Source: Polaromonas sp. (GTDB lineage Bacteria > Pseudomonadota > Gammaproteobacteria > Burkholderiales > Burkholderiaceae_C). From it: a stretch of 64,000 nucleotides of DNA. The stretch is from assembly GCA_013298945.1 (NCBI GenBank), contig JAAFJR010000001.1:124001-188000 (forward strand). Reading direction: 5' to 3'. A program made the translations under genes and the position numbers. The notes beneath the pieces are model-generated. The model saw nothing but the letters and a program-made list of their open reading frames with translations, was not told where the DNA came from and searched no databases. This document shows positions 25,266 through 32,022 of this stretch, piece by piece. How positions within the stretch are numbered: the stretch's first letter is position 1; the number at the start of each line of letters is the position of its first letter.

Positions 25266-26002
25266 TTGTTACCACCCACAGTTGAACTAACCCAGTCACG
25301 CGTGATGGCACCAACCAAGGCTTGTCCAGGTGCTAAAGTCAGCACTAATCGTATGCCGTCAGGTAAAGTGAGTGTGTTTGAGCCAAGGACGCGTGAATCC
25401 ACGTCCGCGCTTGACAAAGCGTTGCTCCAAGCATCATTGCGGTAGTAAAACACTTGCCAACTATCGATAGTCGCCACGACAACTTCACCTTTTTTATCAT
25501 CTTCGGTTGCGGTGCTGGCCCATTGCTTGGCTTGCAACCAAGCTGCTTGCAACTCAGAACGTGTTTTTACTGGCGCAGATTGCCAGCGCAGCCATTGCGT
25601 TTTATTGATATTGCTTTCTGCCGTGTTGCGCTGACTCCAAGCGACCACGCGAATACTGTCATCGTTTGTCGTATTTTTGGTGTCTACACCTGTTTCAGCA
25701 TAACGCCGTGTGAGTCGCAATACCTGCCCGTCAAAATCTAGCCCCGGAACACCAAACACATTGGCTTGCACGGTCACCGCATCCAAATCAGCTTGCCATT
25801 GTGACAAGCCAGCTTGCAGCGCGAGTACGCCGTCTGTATTTGCCTGCGTGGCTGTTTGCACCCGTGTCATCCCGTCCAAGCCGCGCCAGCTGAGTATGGC
25901 AAGCAAGGCCATGATAACGATGGCAATCAGCAGCTCCACCAGCGTGAAGCCAGCATGTAGATGCCTTGGCATGTATTTCGTAGATAGGGTGCGCATCATC
26001 AA
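25262..26002 (-). CDS. gspJ: Type II secretion minor pseudopilin GspJ
   Basis: The 246-residue protein has a prepilin leader with HAGFTLVELLIAIVIMALLA, in which cleavage follows Gly and Glu is at mature position 5. The rest is a periplasmic beta-rich domain with WLRWQSAPVKTRSE. Three ATG codons lie at the start (MMMR); a fourth at residue 11 would shorten the leader to seven residues and is equally possible. It overlaps gspI by four bases. Confidence 0.93.
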   Translation of the reverse strand: MMMRTLSTKYMPRHLHAGFTLVELLIAIVIMALLAILSWRGLDGMTRVQTATQANTDGVLALQAGLSQWQADLDAVTVQANVFGVPGLDFDGQVLRLTRRYAETGVDTKNTTNDDSIRVVAWSQRNTAESNINKTQWLRWQSAPVKTRSELQAAWLQAKQWASTATEDDKKGEVVVATIDSWQVFYYRNDAWSNALSSADVDSRVLGSNTLTLPDGIRLVLTLAPGQALVGAITRDWVSSTVGGNK

Positions 26003-26385
26003 AACCGCCCCACTATGGTTGACAGTTTGATGATGCTTCTCACGCTCTTCTCGGTGCTTGCGCCATCAAAAACTTCAGCATCCACCCGTCTGAAGCTGGG
26101 GTTTGGCGTGGCTGTCACCGTCATTTTCCCGCTCATGGTTTTGCCTGCTTGCTCGCAGCTAAAGGTGCTATCGCCCACATTGGGCATGGCCTTGCTTAGG
26201 CGCACTTTGATGAGCTCGTTTTCTACGCAAATTTGCCCTAAAAGTACGTCTGACAAACGCTGCGCATTGTTCACCAATGAATCCGTAGCCCGCATGCCCG
26301 CCAAAAGCGCAATCGACACAATGCCCAGCGCCACCAGCACTTCTATCAGTGTGAATCCTAAGGTTTGCTTGCGTGCTTTATCCAT
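25999..26385 (-). CDS. gspI: Type II secretion minor pseudopilin GspI
   Basis: The 128-residue protein begins MDKARKQTLGFTLIEVLVAL, a ten-residue leader ending at the Gly before FTLIE, then a hydrophobic helix and the short GspI domain with ENELIKVRLSKAMPNVGDS. It nucleates the pseudopilus tip complex with GspJ and GspK. Located between gspH (11-base gap) and gspJ (overlap). Confidence 0.93.
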   Translation of the reverse strand: MDKARKQTLGFTLIEVLVALGIVSIALLAGMRATDSLVNNAQRLSDVLLGQICVENELIKVRLSKAMPNVGDSTFSCEQAGKTMSGKMTVTATPNPSFRRVDAEVFDGASTEKSVRSIIKLSTIVGRF

Positions 26386-26395
26386 TGGAGCGAAC

Positions 26396-26908
26396 TTACT
26401 TTAATTCATCACTGGACTTGATGGCAAATGGGCGAATGCCATCCGTCGCCAGTGTCAGACTGCGAGCCGCATTCAGCAGTACCACCTCCTGTTGCGCGAT
26501 GATAGGTTCGGGTCCTAGTGCCAAGAGTGTCTTTTCGTCCACATGGGTATCTGTGCTTAACCAATTCGTCGGAAACTTCACCAAATCAACCATTTCACCT
26601 GTCGTGGCGTTCTTGGCTTGTGGCAAACCGTCAAACTTGAAGCCTTCAGCCGTCGGTCGCCACACCACCGCCAAACCGCTGGCGCGTGACTGTGCACGGG
26701 CTGAATCCAGCAAGGCGGCCAGACGTTGCGCATCACGCTCCAGCGCAGTGGTTGATGCATCCGGAATCGCAAACATCACGCCCGCACTAGCGATGGCGAT
26801 GATAGCCACCACCACCATCAGCTCCATCAGCGTGAAGCCACTTTGGGTGCTTCGACGATGAACGAGTGCGTCTTTTTTTAGCTTACTGCCAAGAGCCAAT
26901 ATCCGCAT
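26396..26908 (-). CDS. gspH: Type II secretion pseudopilin GspH
   Basis: The protein carries the prepilin motif QSGFTLMELMVVVAIIAIAS and a beta-rich GspH domain with ALERDAQRLAALLDSARAQS and GLAVVWRPTAEGFKFDG. The start is unsure: an ATG at 26908 gives a 30-residue leader and overlaps the gspG end by 26 bases; a further ATG at 26944 overlaps more, and a TTG nine bases on would overlap less. GspH is a minor pseudopilin near the tip. Order G-H-I-J-K is the standard one. Confidence 0.9.
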   Translation of the reverse strand: MRILALGSKLKKDALVHRRSTQSGFTLMELMVVVAIIAIASAGVMFAIPDASTTALERDAQRLAALLDSARAQSRASGLAVVWRPTAEGFKFDGLPQAKNATTGEMVDLVKFPTNWLSTDTHVDEKTLLALGPEPIIAQQEVVLLNAARSLTLATDGIRPFAIKSSDELK

Positions 26909-27365
26909 TCTTGCCTTCGCCACCCGCCACGCCATCCGCGCCAAAGCTCATCACATCCACTTCACCTTTGATGCCGGGGTTCAGGTATTGGTAGGGTTTG
27001 CCCCAGGGGTCGTTAGGGAGTTTTTCGATGTAACCCTTCCAGTTGGCAGGTGCTGGGCCAGCTGTGGGGCGGGTAGACAGGGATTGCAGGCCTTGTTCAC
27101 CGGTTGGGAAGCCTTGGTTATCTAGCTTATACAACTTCAAAGCTTGCATGATGTTATTCACGTCGGTTTTCGCGACGGCAATACGTGCGTCATCGTCACG
27201 GCCAATCACATTGGGCAAAATTACCGCAGCCAGGACACCAATAATCACTACCACCACCATCAACTCAATCAGGGTGAAACCACGCTGGAATGGATGCTTT
27301 AACTGACCCTGCAATTTGCACTTCAGGCCACTGGTTACCAATCTCTGCTGCAACATGTCATTCAA
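26883..27365 (-). CDS. gspG: Type II secretion major pseudopilin GspG
   Basis: The 160-residue protein has a long leader then QRGFTLIELMVVVVIIGVLA with cleavage after Gly. The hallmark GspG features follow: PNVIGRDDDARIAVAKTDV, LDNQGFPTGEQGLQSL and LPNDPWGKPYQYLNPG, and a C-terminal calcium-site segment with SFGADGVAGGEGKNADIGSW. It forms the pseudopilus shaft. It is the first gene of the minus-strand operon, 96 bases from the divergent gspC. The leader could start at 27365 or 27356. Confidence 0.95.
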   Translation of the reverse strand: MNDMLQQRLVTSGLKCKLQGQLKHPFQRGFTLIELMVVVVIIGVLAAVILPNVIGRDDDARIAVAKTDVNNIMQALKLYKLDNQGFPTGEQGLQSLSTRPTAGPAPANWKGYIEKLPNDPWGKPYQYLNPGIKGEVDVMSFGADGVAGGEGKNADIGSWQ

Positions 27366-27461
27366 CCTTTAAAATGATTTTCAAAATAACTTTACAAAAT
27401 CTAAACACAATCTATATAGACGCGAATCTATTTAAATTCAAGTTTCCATCATAATCGCCTA

Positions 27462-28193
27462 ATGACGACTGCCGCCCTCAAACTTGGCAAATCTGGCTCT
27501 TACAGCTGGACTTTACGCCTCTTTACATTGCTCATCTGGCTCCTTGTGGGTCTGTGCGCCGCTTATTGGGCGTTTAAATTTGTCACCACCAAACCCTTAG
27601 AGGCCACTGCAGCGCTGGCTGCTCCCACCGTGGTGGTTGACTCTAAAGCTGTCGGGAAACTCCTTGGCGCTACTGATAATTTAGCTGTTAAGGCAATAAA
27701 TACGCCGGCTAACAGCAATTTTGCATTATTTGGACTGGCGAGATCAGCCGGCGGACAAGGCGTTGCACTGATCGCATTAGACGGCAAACCCGCCAAACCT
27801 TACCGCGTAGGCAGCACGGTGGCAGATAATTTGGTGCTCAAATCCATCTCAAAAACCGGCATTATTCTCGCCGCTTCACTCCAAGCGCCCGATGGCGTCA
27901 CCCTAGAACTTCCTGATAGAAAACCAGCCAGTTTGGTAGCAGTGAACAATTTTGCGAATAATCGCGGAACAGCACTTGTTGCACCGCCAGCTGCGCCGCC
28001 GGTTGTCAGCCCCGTTCCTGTTCCCACAACAGCATTAGGCATCTCGCCTAGTGCTGTACCCGTTTTGGGCGGCGCGGCATCAGCAGCTATCAGCCGCTTT
28101 GCCCCACGCGTCGCCAGCGTAGACGGCGCAGCACCTGCCATGCCGCCTGCCATACCACCTGCAGCTACCAGTGCAGCAGGTTTTGAGCGTTAA
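27462..28193 (+). CDS. gspC: Type II secretion protein GspC (short form)
   Basis: The 243-residue protein has a short cytoplasmic tail, one membrane helix (LFTLLIWLLVGLCAAYWAF, about 20-38) and the HR domain (about 80-150: FALFGLARSAGGQGVALIAL, KPYRVGSTVADNLVLKSIS, ILAASLQAPDGVTLELPD). No PDZ or coiled-coil domain follows; the tail is rich in Ala and Pro. GspC links the platform to the GspD pore. It is divergent from gspG, as in Burkholderia. Residues about 74-84, AVKAINTPANS, just before the HR domain are encoded by a copy of the interspersed repeat. Confidence 0.88.
   Translation: MTTAALKLGKSGSYSWTLRLFTLLIWLLVGLCAAYWAFKFVTTKPLEATAALAAPTVVVDSKAVGKLLGATDNLAVKAINTPANSNFALFGLARSAGGQGVALIALDGKPAKPYRVGSTVADNLVLKSISKTGIILAASLQAPDGVTLELPDRKPASLVAVNNFANNRGTALVAPPAAPPVVSPVPVPTTALGISPSAVPVLGGAASAAISRFAPRVASVDGAAPAMPPAIPPAATSAAGFER
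27679..27712 (-). repeat. Interspersed repeat copy inside gspC, read in frame
   Basis: TTAGCTGTTAAGGCAATAAA then TACGCCGGCTA matches the inverse orientation of the repeat (AGCTGCTTAGGCAATAAATA, CGCCGGCTA). The consensus TAG is AAG here, which keeps gspC open. It encodes AVKAINTPA just before the HR domain. Confidence 0.8.
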
Positions 28194-28200
28194 AAATACT

Positions 28201-28260
28201 GCTATATTTTCATAATACTATACATTTAATAGCTGCTTAGTCAATAAATACGCTGGCTAC
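28201..28260 (-). repeat. Interspersed repeat copy between gspC and MBL hydrolase
   Basis: The segment GCTATATTTTCATAATACTA is followed by TTTAATAGCTGCTTAGTCAA and TAAATACGCTGGCTAC, the family in inverse orientation. It fills the gap between two convergent genes, where no other terminator is visible. Confidence 0.8.
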
Positions 28261-28298
28261 AGGCGATTTATGCATAAAATAGACGATTTTTAGTAATT

Positions 28299-29405
28299 TC
28301 AAACCATACTGAACCGATAAATCCCGTCGGTGCAAAATTCACGCTTTAATTCGCCTTTAAACCACAAAAAGTGCAAATGCGCGATCACTTCACCCATAGC
28401 AAAGGTTGTTTGGTGCAAATCCAGCTCTCTTTTGAACATCACGGGCAGCACGTCAGCAGCGCTGCTTGGTTTGGTTGCGCAGGTGTCGCGCACTTCGGTC
28501 AAACGCTCTGCGTGGTGGTCGTGCAGCTGTTTGATGCGCTCATGCAAACCCGCAAACGGTTTGCCATGCGAGGGCAGGGTTAACGTATCTGGCGCACAGG
28601 GCGTGAATTTGTCGATGGAATCTAAAAACAGCTTCAGCGCGTTGGATTCGGGCTCGATGTTGTAGACGCTCACATTGGTAGAGATGCGCGGCAGCATCAT
28701 GTCGCCGCCTATCAATATTTTGGAGGCTTCACAATACAGCGCAATATGCTCAGGTGCATGGCCGTAGCCGCTGATGCAGCGCCATTGTCTAAGGTTATTT
28801 TTGTCGCCAGTTTGGATGACATCGCCATCCATCATCCGGCGGTAACTGCGCGGCACTTTGGGTACCAGGTTGGTGAAATAATTAGATCTGGCTTTGAGTT
28901 TTTCTTGCGACACGGGGTCAACCAAGCCATGCTTTGCAAAAAACTGGGCGCTTTCCAGCCCGTCAAAGCCTGAATCTGGCGAGCAAGCCATTCGCACCAC
29001 GTTGTAGTCCGTCCCGCTCATCCAAAGCATCACACCCCAACGTTCACACAGCCAGTGCGCCAAACCTACGTGGTCAGGGTGCATGTGGGTGACGATCACG
29101 CGCAGAATCGGCAAGCCTTCTAACGCGTTGACAAATACCTGCTCCCACTGGGCACGAGATTCTGTGCGGTCAATGCAGCAGTCCACTACCGTCCAGCCGT
29201 CTTTGCCGTCAATATGGTCGCGCAGCAGCCATAAATTGATGTGGTTCAGCGCAAACGGCAGCCCAATCCGCAGCCACTTCACACCCGGTGCGGCCTCTAT
29301 CGCATGGCCTGGCTCAGGCATCGTGTCACCCAGCGGGTAATTCAGCTTGCGCTCCAACTCATTCATCGGGCTAGATATATAAGGCTTGGGGGTTGTTTCA
29401 GTCAT
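28299..29405 (-). CDS. MBL-fold metallo-hydrolase
   Basis: The 368-residue protein has the metallo-beta-lactamase motif VTHMHPDHVGLAHW (about residues 106-120), then GYGHAPEHIALY with the second-site His and GGDMMLPRIS with the bridging Asp, and a C-terminal helical extension with HLHFLWFKGEL. Two zinc ions are expected; the substrate is unknown. Glyoxalase II-like thioesters or lactones are the usual options for the fold. In related genomes such a gene lies beside liuR and the leucine/isovalerate genes; here it is divergent from the LiuR-like gene across a strong palindrome and probably belongs to its regulon. Confidence 0.85.
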   Translation of the reverse strand: MTETTPKPYISSPMNELERKLNYPLGDTMPEPGHAIEAAPGVKWLRIGLPFALNHINLWLLRDHIDGKDGWTVVDCCIDRTESRAQWEQVFVNALEGLPILRVIVTHMHPDHVGLAHWLCERWGVMLWMSGTDYNVVRMACSPDSGFDGLESAQFFAKHGLVDPVSQEKLKARSNYFTNLVPKVPRSYRRMMDGDVIQTGDKNNLRQWRCISGYGHAPEHIALYCEASKILIGGDMMLPRISTNVSVYNIEPESNALKLFLDSIDKFTPCAPDTLTLPSHGKPFAGLHERIKQLHDHHAERLTEVRDTCATKPSSAADVLPVMFKRELDLHQTTFAMGEVIAHLHFLWFKGELKREFCTDGIYRFSMV

Positions 29406-29451
29406 AAACGCAGTATTTGTAGATCAATTTATCAGTCATAATCGGTCAAAA

Positions 29452-29479
29452 TTGACGCTTACCTTTACGTAAACGTCAA
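29452..29479. promoter_or_regulatory. Palindrome TTGACG-N16-CGTCAA, candidate LiuR operator
   Basis: TTGACGCTTACC at 29452-29463 mirrors the right half GTAAACGTCAA. The outer arms TTGACG and CGTCAA are exact, and TTAC/GTAA pair inside them. It lies between the divergent MBL and MerR-type genes, as expected for a MerR-family operator. In proteobacteria LiuR sites are described with a TTTACGT-type core, which fits; binding is inferred. Confidence 0.6.
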
Positions 29480-29515
29480 TTGTTAAACCATCTTACTCCA
29501 AGCCCTGCAAATACC

Positions 29516-29917
29516 ATGAACATAAGTTACACCATCACCGACTTGGCCAAAGAGTTTGACTTAACCACGCGTGCGATTCGGTTTTATGAAGACATGGGGC
29601 TGTTGTCACCACAGCGTGAAGGTGTTGGTGGCCGTTCGCGCGTTTACAGCGCCAGAGACCGTACGCGGCTGAAGCTAACCTTGCGCGCCAAACGCTTGGG
29701 CTTGTCGCTGACCGAGGCCAAAGACATCATCGACCTGTACGACAGCCCGCGTGACACGGGCGTGCAGCTGCAAAAGTTTTTGTCCGTATTGGCAGCACAC
29801 AGGCAAGAGTTGGAAGAGCAGATGACAGATTTACACGCCAATTTGGAAGAAGTGAAGCTGCATGAGAAAGAGGCCAAGGCGTTGTTCAATAAAATTCAAG
29901 CCAAGAAGCAAAGTTAA
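29516..29917 (+). CDS. liuR: MerR-family regulator, LiuR-like
   Basis: From the ATG at 29516 the product is 133 residues: MNISYTITDLAKEFDLTTRA and IRFYEDMGLLSPQREG form the MerR helix-turn-helix, followed by a wing with RVYSARDRTRLKL, and a dimerisation coiled coil rich in E, L and H. The absence of cysteine in the effector region argues against a metal sensor. It matches LiuR/LiuQ-type regulators of branched-chain amino acid degradation. The frame could begin with TTG at 29480, but the ATG gives the usual N-terminus. The liu catabolic genes that would normally follow are absent; three secreted-protein genes follow instead. Confidence 0.75.
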   Translation: MNISYTITDLAKEFDLTTRAIRFYEDMGLLSPQREGVGGRSRVYSARDRTRLKLTLRAKRLGLSLTEAKDIIDLYDSPRDTGVQLQKFLSVLAAHRQELEEQMTDLHANLEEVKLHEKEAKALFNKIQAKKQS

Positions 29918-29951
29918 ACGAAATAGAGATGAAGAAGCTGAATAAGACGTT

Positions 29952-29968
29952 TAAATTGTTACAATTTA
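29952..29968. promoter_or_regulatory. 17-base palindrome upstream of first secreted paralogue
   Basis: TAAATTGTTACAATTTA is a perfect palindrome around a central T. It lies 39 bases before the start codon at 30008, in an A+T-rich gap likely to hold the promoter. The other two paralogues lack it and have another shared upstream element. The bound factor is unknown. Confidence 0.45.
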
Positions 29969-30007
29969 CTTTAATTATTAATTAATATTTAACGGAGACA
30001 GATAAGG

Positions 30008-30763
30008 ATGAGAAAAATTGTTTGGATGGCAGCCAGCTTGCTGACTTTGGTAACAAGCGCTTTTGGTCAAATTGGCAGTGCATCGAGCGATTTGGTTTTT
30101 ACACCCATCACCCCGTGCCGTATTGTGGATACGCGCGGAGCGGGTGGCGTCATTCCAGCTGCAACTTCGCGCATTTTTAAAGGCTGGGCGGCTAACTACG
30201 CAGCACAGGGCGGCAAAATTGACAATTGCGGACTGCCGCAAACAACCGATATTGCCGCATTGGCTGTCAATTTGCTGGTGATCGTGCCTGCAGCTGAAGG
30301 CTGGATAGCCGCATGGCCAGTAGGCACCAGCATGCCATTGGTGTCAAATTTAAACTACAAAGCCGGAGATGTATTGGCTAATTCGGCTATTTTGAAGATC
30401 AACCAAACCACGGCGGACTTTAATGTTTATACAGTTGCTCGTACGCATCTTGCGATGGATGTGACGGGGTATTACTCTAAGCCAGTATCGGCGGGTTCGA
30501 TGGAATGTGTCGTACCGCTTCTGCAAACTGTCAGTCTGGGAGTAGGTTTTAATTCTTATAACTATGCCACTTCAGCATGCAGCGCTGGCTACCAAGCTGT
30601 ATCGTCTTTTTGCTTTAAGGGTACTGCTGTTTCTGTATATTTAACAGGCAGCGGCATTGGTAGCGGAAATAGTGGTGGAGCATTTTGCGGTTGGGAGAAC
30701 TTAAGCGGTGCCGTTCAAACAGTTTACCAAGGCACAAATTGCTGCCGAATTCCAGGTCGTTAA
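30008..30763 (+). CDS. Secreted protein of unknown function, paralogue 1 of 3 (CCRIPGR type)
   Basis: The 251-residue protein has a signal peptide (MRKIVWMAASLLTLVTSAFG) and then a domain of about 150 residues with DLVFTPITPCRIVDTRGAGG, AALAVNLLVIVPAAEGWIAA and VLANSAILKINQT, ending in VTGYYSKPV. Proteins with a TPCRIVDTR motif occur as exported proteins in several phyla, but no function is known to me. The last 80 residues form a second, divergent domain with six cysteines ending in CCRIPGR. Likely exported, perhaps through the type II system in this window, though no signal for that is known. A GGAGA site lies upstream and a strong terminator follows. No catalytic motif is visible. Confidence 0.7.
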   Translation: MRKIVWMAASLLTLVTSAFGQIGSASSDLVFTPITPCRIVDTRGAGGVIPAATSRIFKGWAANYAAQGGKIDNCGLPQTTDIAALAVNLLVIVPAAEGWIAAWPVGTSMPLVSNLNYKAGDVLANSAILKINQTTADFNVYTVARTHLAMDVTGYYSKPVSAGSMECVVPLLQTVSLGVGFNSYNYATSACSAGYQAVSSFCFKGTAVSVYLTGSGIGSGNSGGAFCGWENLSGAVQTVYQGTNCCRIPGR

Positions 30764-30785
30764 AACAAAGAATTTGAAGCAGTTA

Positions 30786-30820
30786 AAAAAGCCGCCAGAT
30801 GTGAGTCTGGCGGCTTTTTG
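30786..30820 (+). terminator. Rho-independent terminator after secreted paralogue 1
   Basis: The stem GCCGCCAG/CTGGCGGC encloses the loop ATGTGAGT and is followed by a T run and preceded by an A run, so it can act on both strands. The loop is the exact inverse complement of the loop in the terminators after paralogues 2 and 3. Confidence 0.9.
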
Positions 30821-30839
30821 CTTTTAGCTAAGTAAGCAA

Positions 30840-30929
30840 TTACAAACCCGCAGAAGCACTTTCCACAATATGTGAATATCACCCAAATAGTCTATTCCCA
30901 GCAGCTATACCTTTAGGCATAGTGACAAA
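30840..30929. repeat. 90-base direct repeat, copy A, with metK 3'-end remnant
   Basis: This noncoding segment matches 31851-31940 with a single mismatch over 90 bases. Its first 18 bases, TTACAAACCCGCAGAAGC, equal the 3' end of metK on the minus strand (stop codon and ASAG codons). The remainder contains CACAATATGTG and lies upstream of paralogue 2, so it probably holds the promoter. Confidence 0.9.
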
Positions 30930-31011
30930 TGAATGCACAAAGCGTAACATAAGTACACATTTTCAATTCGACGGGTTACTCATTCTCGTCAAATTCTTAT
31001 TGGAGAAAAGC

Positions 31012-31776
31012 ATGAAGAAGTTAATTTTTGCAGCGCTGATGACAATCGCATCCTCAATGAATACTTATGCAGCAATTGGTGATTTGTCTGCTGACCTCGT
31101 TTTTACACCTATCACGCCATGTCGCATTGTGGATACGCGTGGAGCGGGTGCAGGCGGCGTAATTCCGGCTGGCACCAAACGGGATTTTGTCGCTTGGGTG
31201 GGATCCGGAGGTGTTTACACAAGTCAAGGTGGAAAGGCCGGTACCTGCGGTCTTCCTGCTTCTAGTGATATTGCTGCTGTTTCGGTAAATTTGCTTGTTA
31301 TCGCACCAGCAGCTGAGGGTTGGATAGCTGCTTGGCCTTACGGTGAGGTGCAGCCTTTGGTTTCAAACTTGAACTTCAAGGCAGGTGATGTACTTGCAAA
31401 TTCAGCGATTCTAAAGATAGGCCAAGCTGGTGCATCAAAGGATTTTTCTGTTTACACCACCAGCACTACGCATTTTGTAGCAGATGTGACTGGTTACTAC
31501 TCTAAGCCTGTGGCAACAGCTTTGCAGTGTGTCGAGACAGAAAGCGGCAATGTTTCAATACTTGCAGGCTCTACTGGAACTTCATTTACACCAGTATGCT
31601 CAGCAGGGTATACGATCACGGGTGGCGGTTGTACGTCAAATATTTTCGACGGACGTGTGGTATCAAGTCGGACATTTGTGTCAGCCAATTATCATTTTTG
31701 CGCTTGGAAGAACGAGGGGGCTGGAGCTATGACCGGTGTTGCCTATAGCACCTGCTGTCGTATCCCGGGTCGTTAA
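31012..31776 (+). CDS. Secreted protein of unknown function, paralogue 2 of 3 (CCRIPGR type)
   Basis: From the ATG at 31012 (after GGAGAAAAG) the protein has 254 residues: signal peptide MKKLIFAALMTIASSMNTYA, then the shared domain DLVFTPITPCRIVDTRGAGA, IAAVSVNLLVIAPAAEGWIA, VTGYYSKPVA, then a C-terminal domain with CVETESG, PVCSAGYTITGGGC, FCAWKNEG and the terminal CCRIPGR. An earlier in-frame ATG at 30922 would hide the signal peptide and is rejected. Its middle part is the most diverged of the three at DNA level, while its 5' end and upstream region resemble paralogue 3. Function unknown. Confidence 0.7.
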   Translation: MKKLIFAALMTIASSMNTYAAIGDLSADLVFTPITPCRIVDTRGAGAGGVIPAGTKRDFVAWVGSGGVYTSQGGKAGTCGLPASSDIAAVSVNLLVIAPAAEGWIAAWPYGEVQPLVSNLNFKAGDVLANSAILKIGQAGASKDFSVYTTSTTHFVADVTGYYSKPVATALQCVETESGNVSILAGSTGTSFTPVCSAGYTITGGGCTSNIFDGRVVSSRTFVSANYHFCAWKNEGAGAMTGVAYSTCCRIPGR

Positions 31777-31793
31777 GCGAAGGCGTCAAGGAT

Positions 31794-31830
31794 AAAAAAA
31801 GCCGCCAGACTCACATCTTGCGGCTTTTTG
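31794..31830 (+). terminator. Rho-independent terminator after secreted paralogue 2
   Basis: The hairpin GCCGCCAGACTCACATCTTG then CGGC at 31801-31824 is flanked by an A run and TTTTTG. One stem base is mismatched relative to the copy after paralogue 1, and the loop is inverted. Confidence 0.88.
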
Positions 31831-31850
31831 CATTTAGTTAAGTGAGTTGC

Positions 31851-31940
31851 TTACAAACCCGCAGAAGCACTTTCCACAATATGTGAATATCACCCAAATA
31901 GTCTATTCCCAGCAGCTATACCTTTAAGCATAGTGACAAA
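31851..31940. repeat. 90-base direct repeat, copy B, with metK 3'-end remnant
   Basis: This is the second copy of the segment at 30840-30929, differing at one base (CTTTAAGC instead of CTTTAGGC). It again begins with TTACAAACCCGCAGAAGC from the metK end and leads to paralogue 3. Confidence 0.9.
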
Positions 31941-32022
31941 CGAAGATTCAAAGCGTAACATTAGTTCACAGTTTTCCAACAAGTGATGGCTCAGTCTGAT
32001 TAAATTCTTTAAGGAGAAGGAT

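Noticed and set aside
26883-26908. Frameshift between gspG and gspH
   Set aside because: Both reading frames are complete; the overlap is explained by start choice in gspH.
30922-31011. N-terminal extension of secreted paralogue 2
   Set aside because: The in-frame ATG at 30922 lies in the conserved noncoding repeat and would bury the signal peptide; the ATG at 31012 has a proper ribosome binding site.
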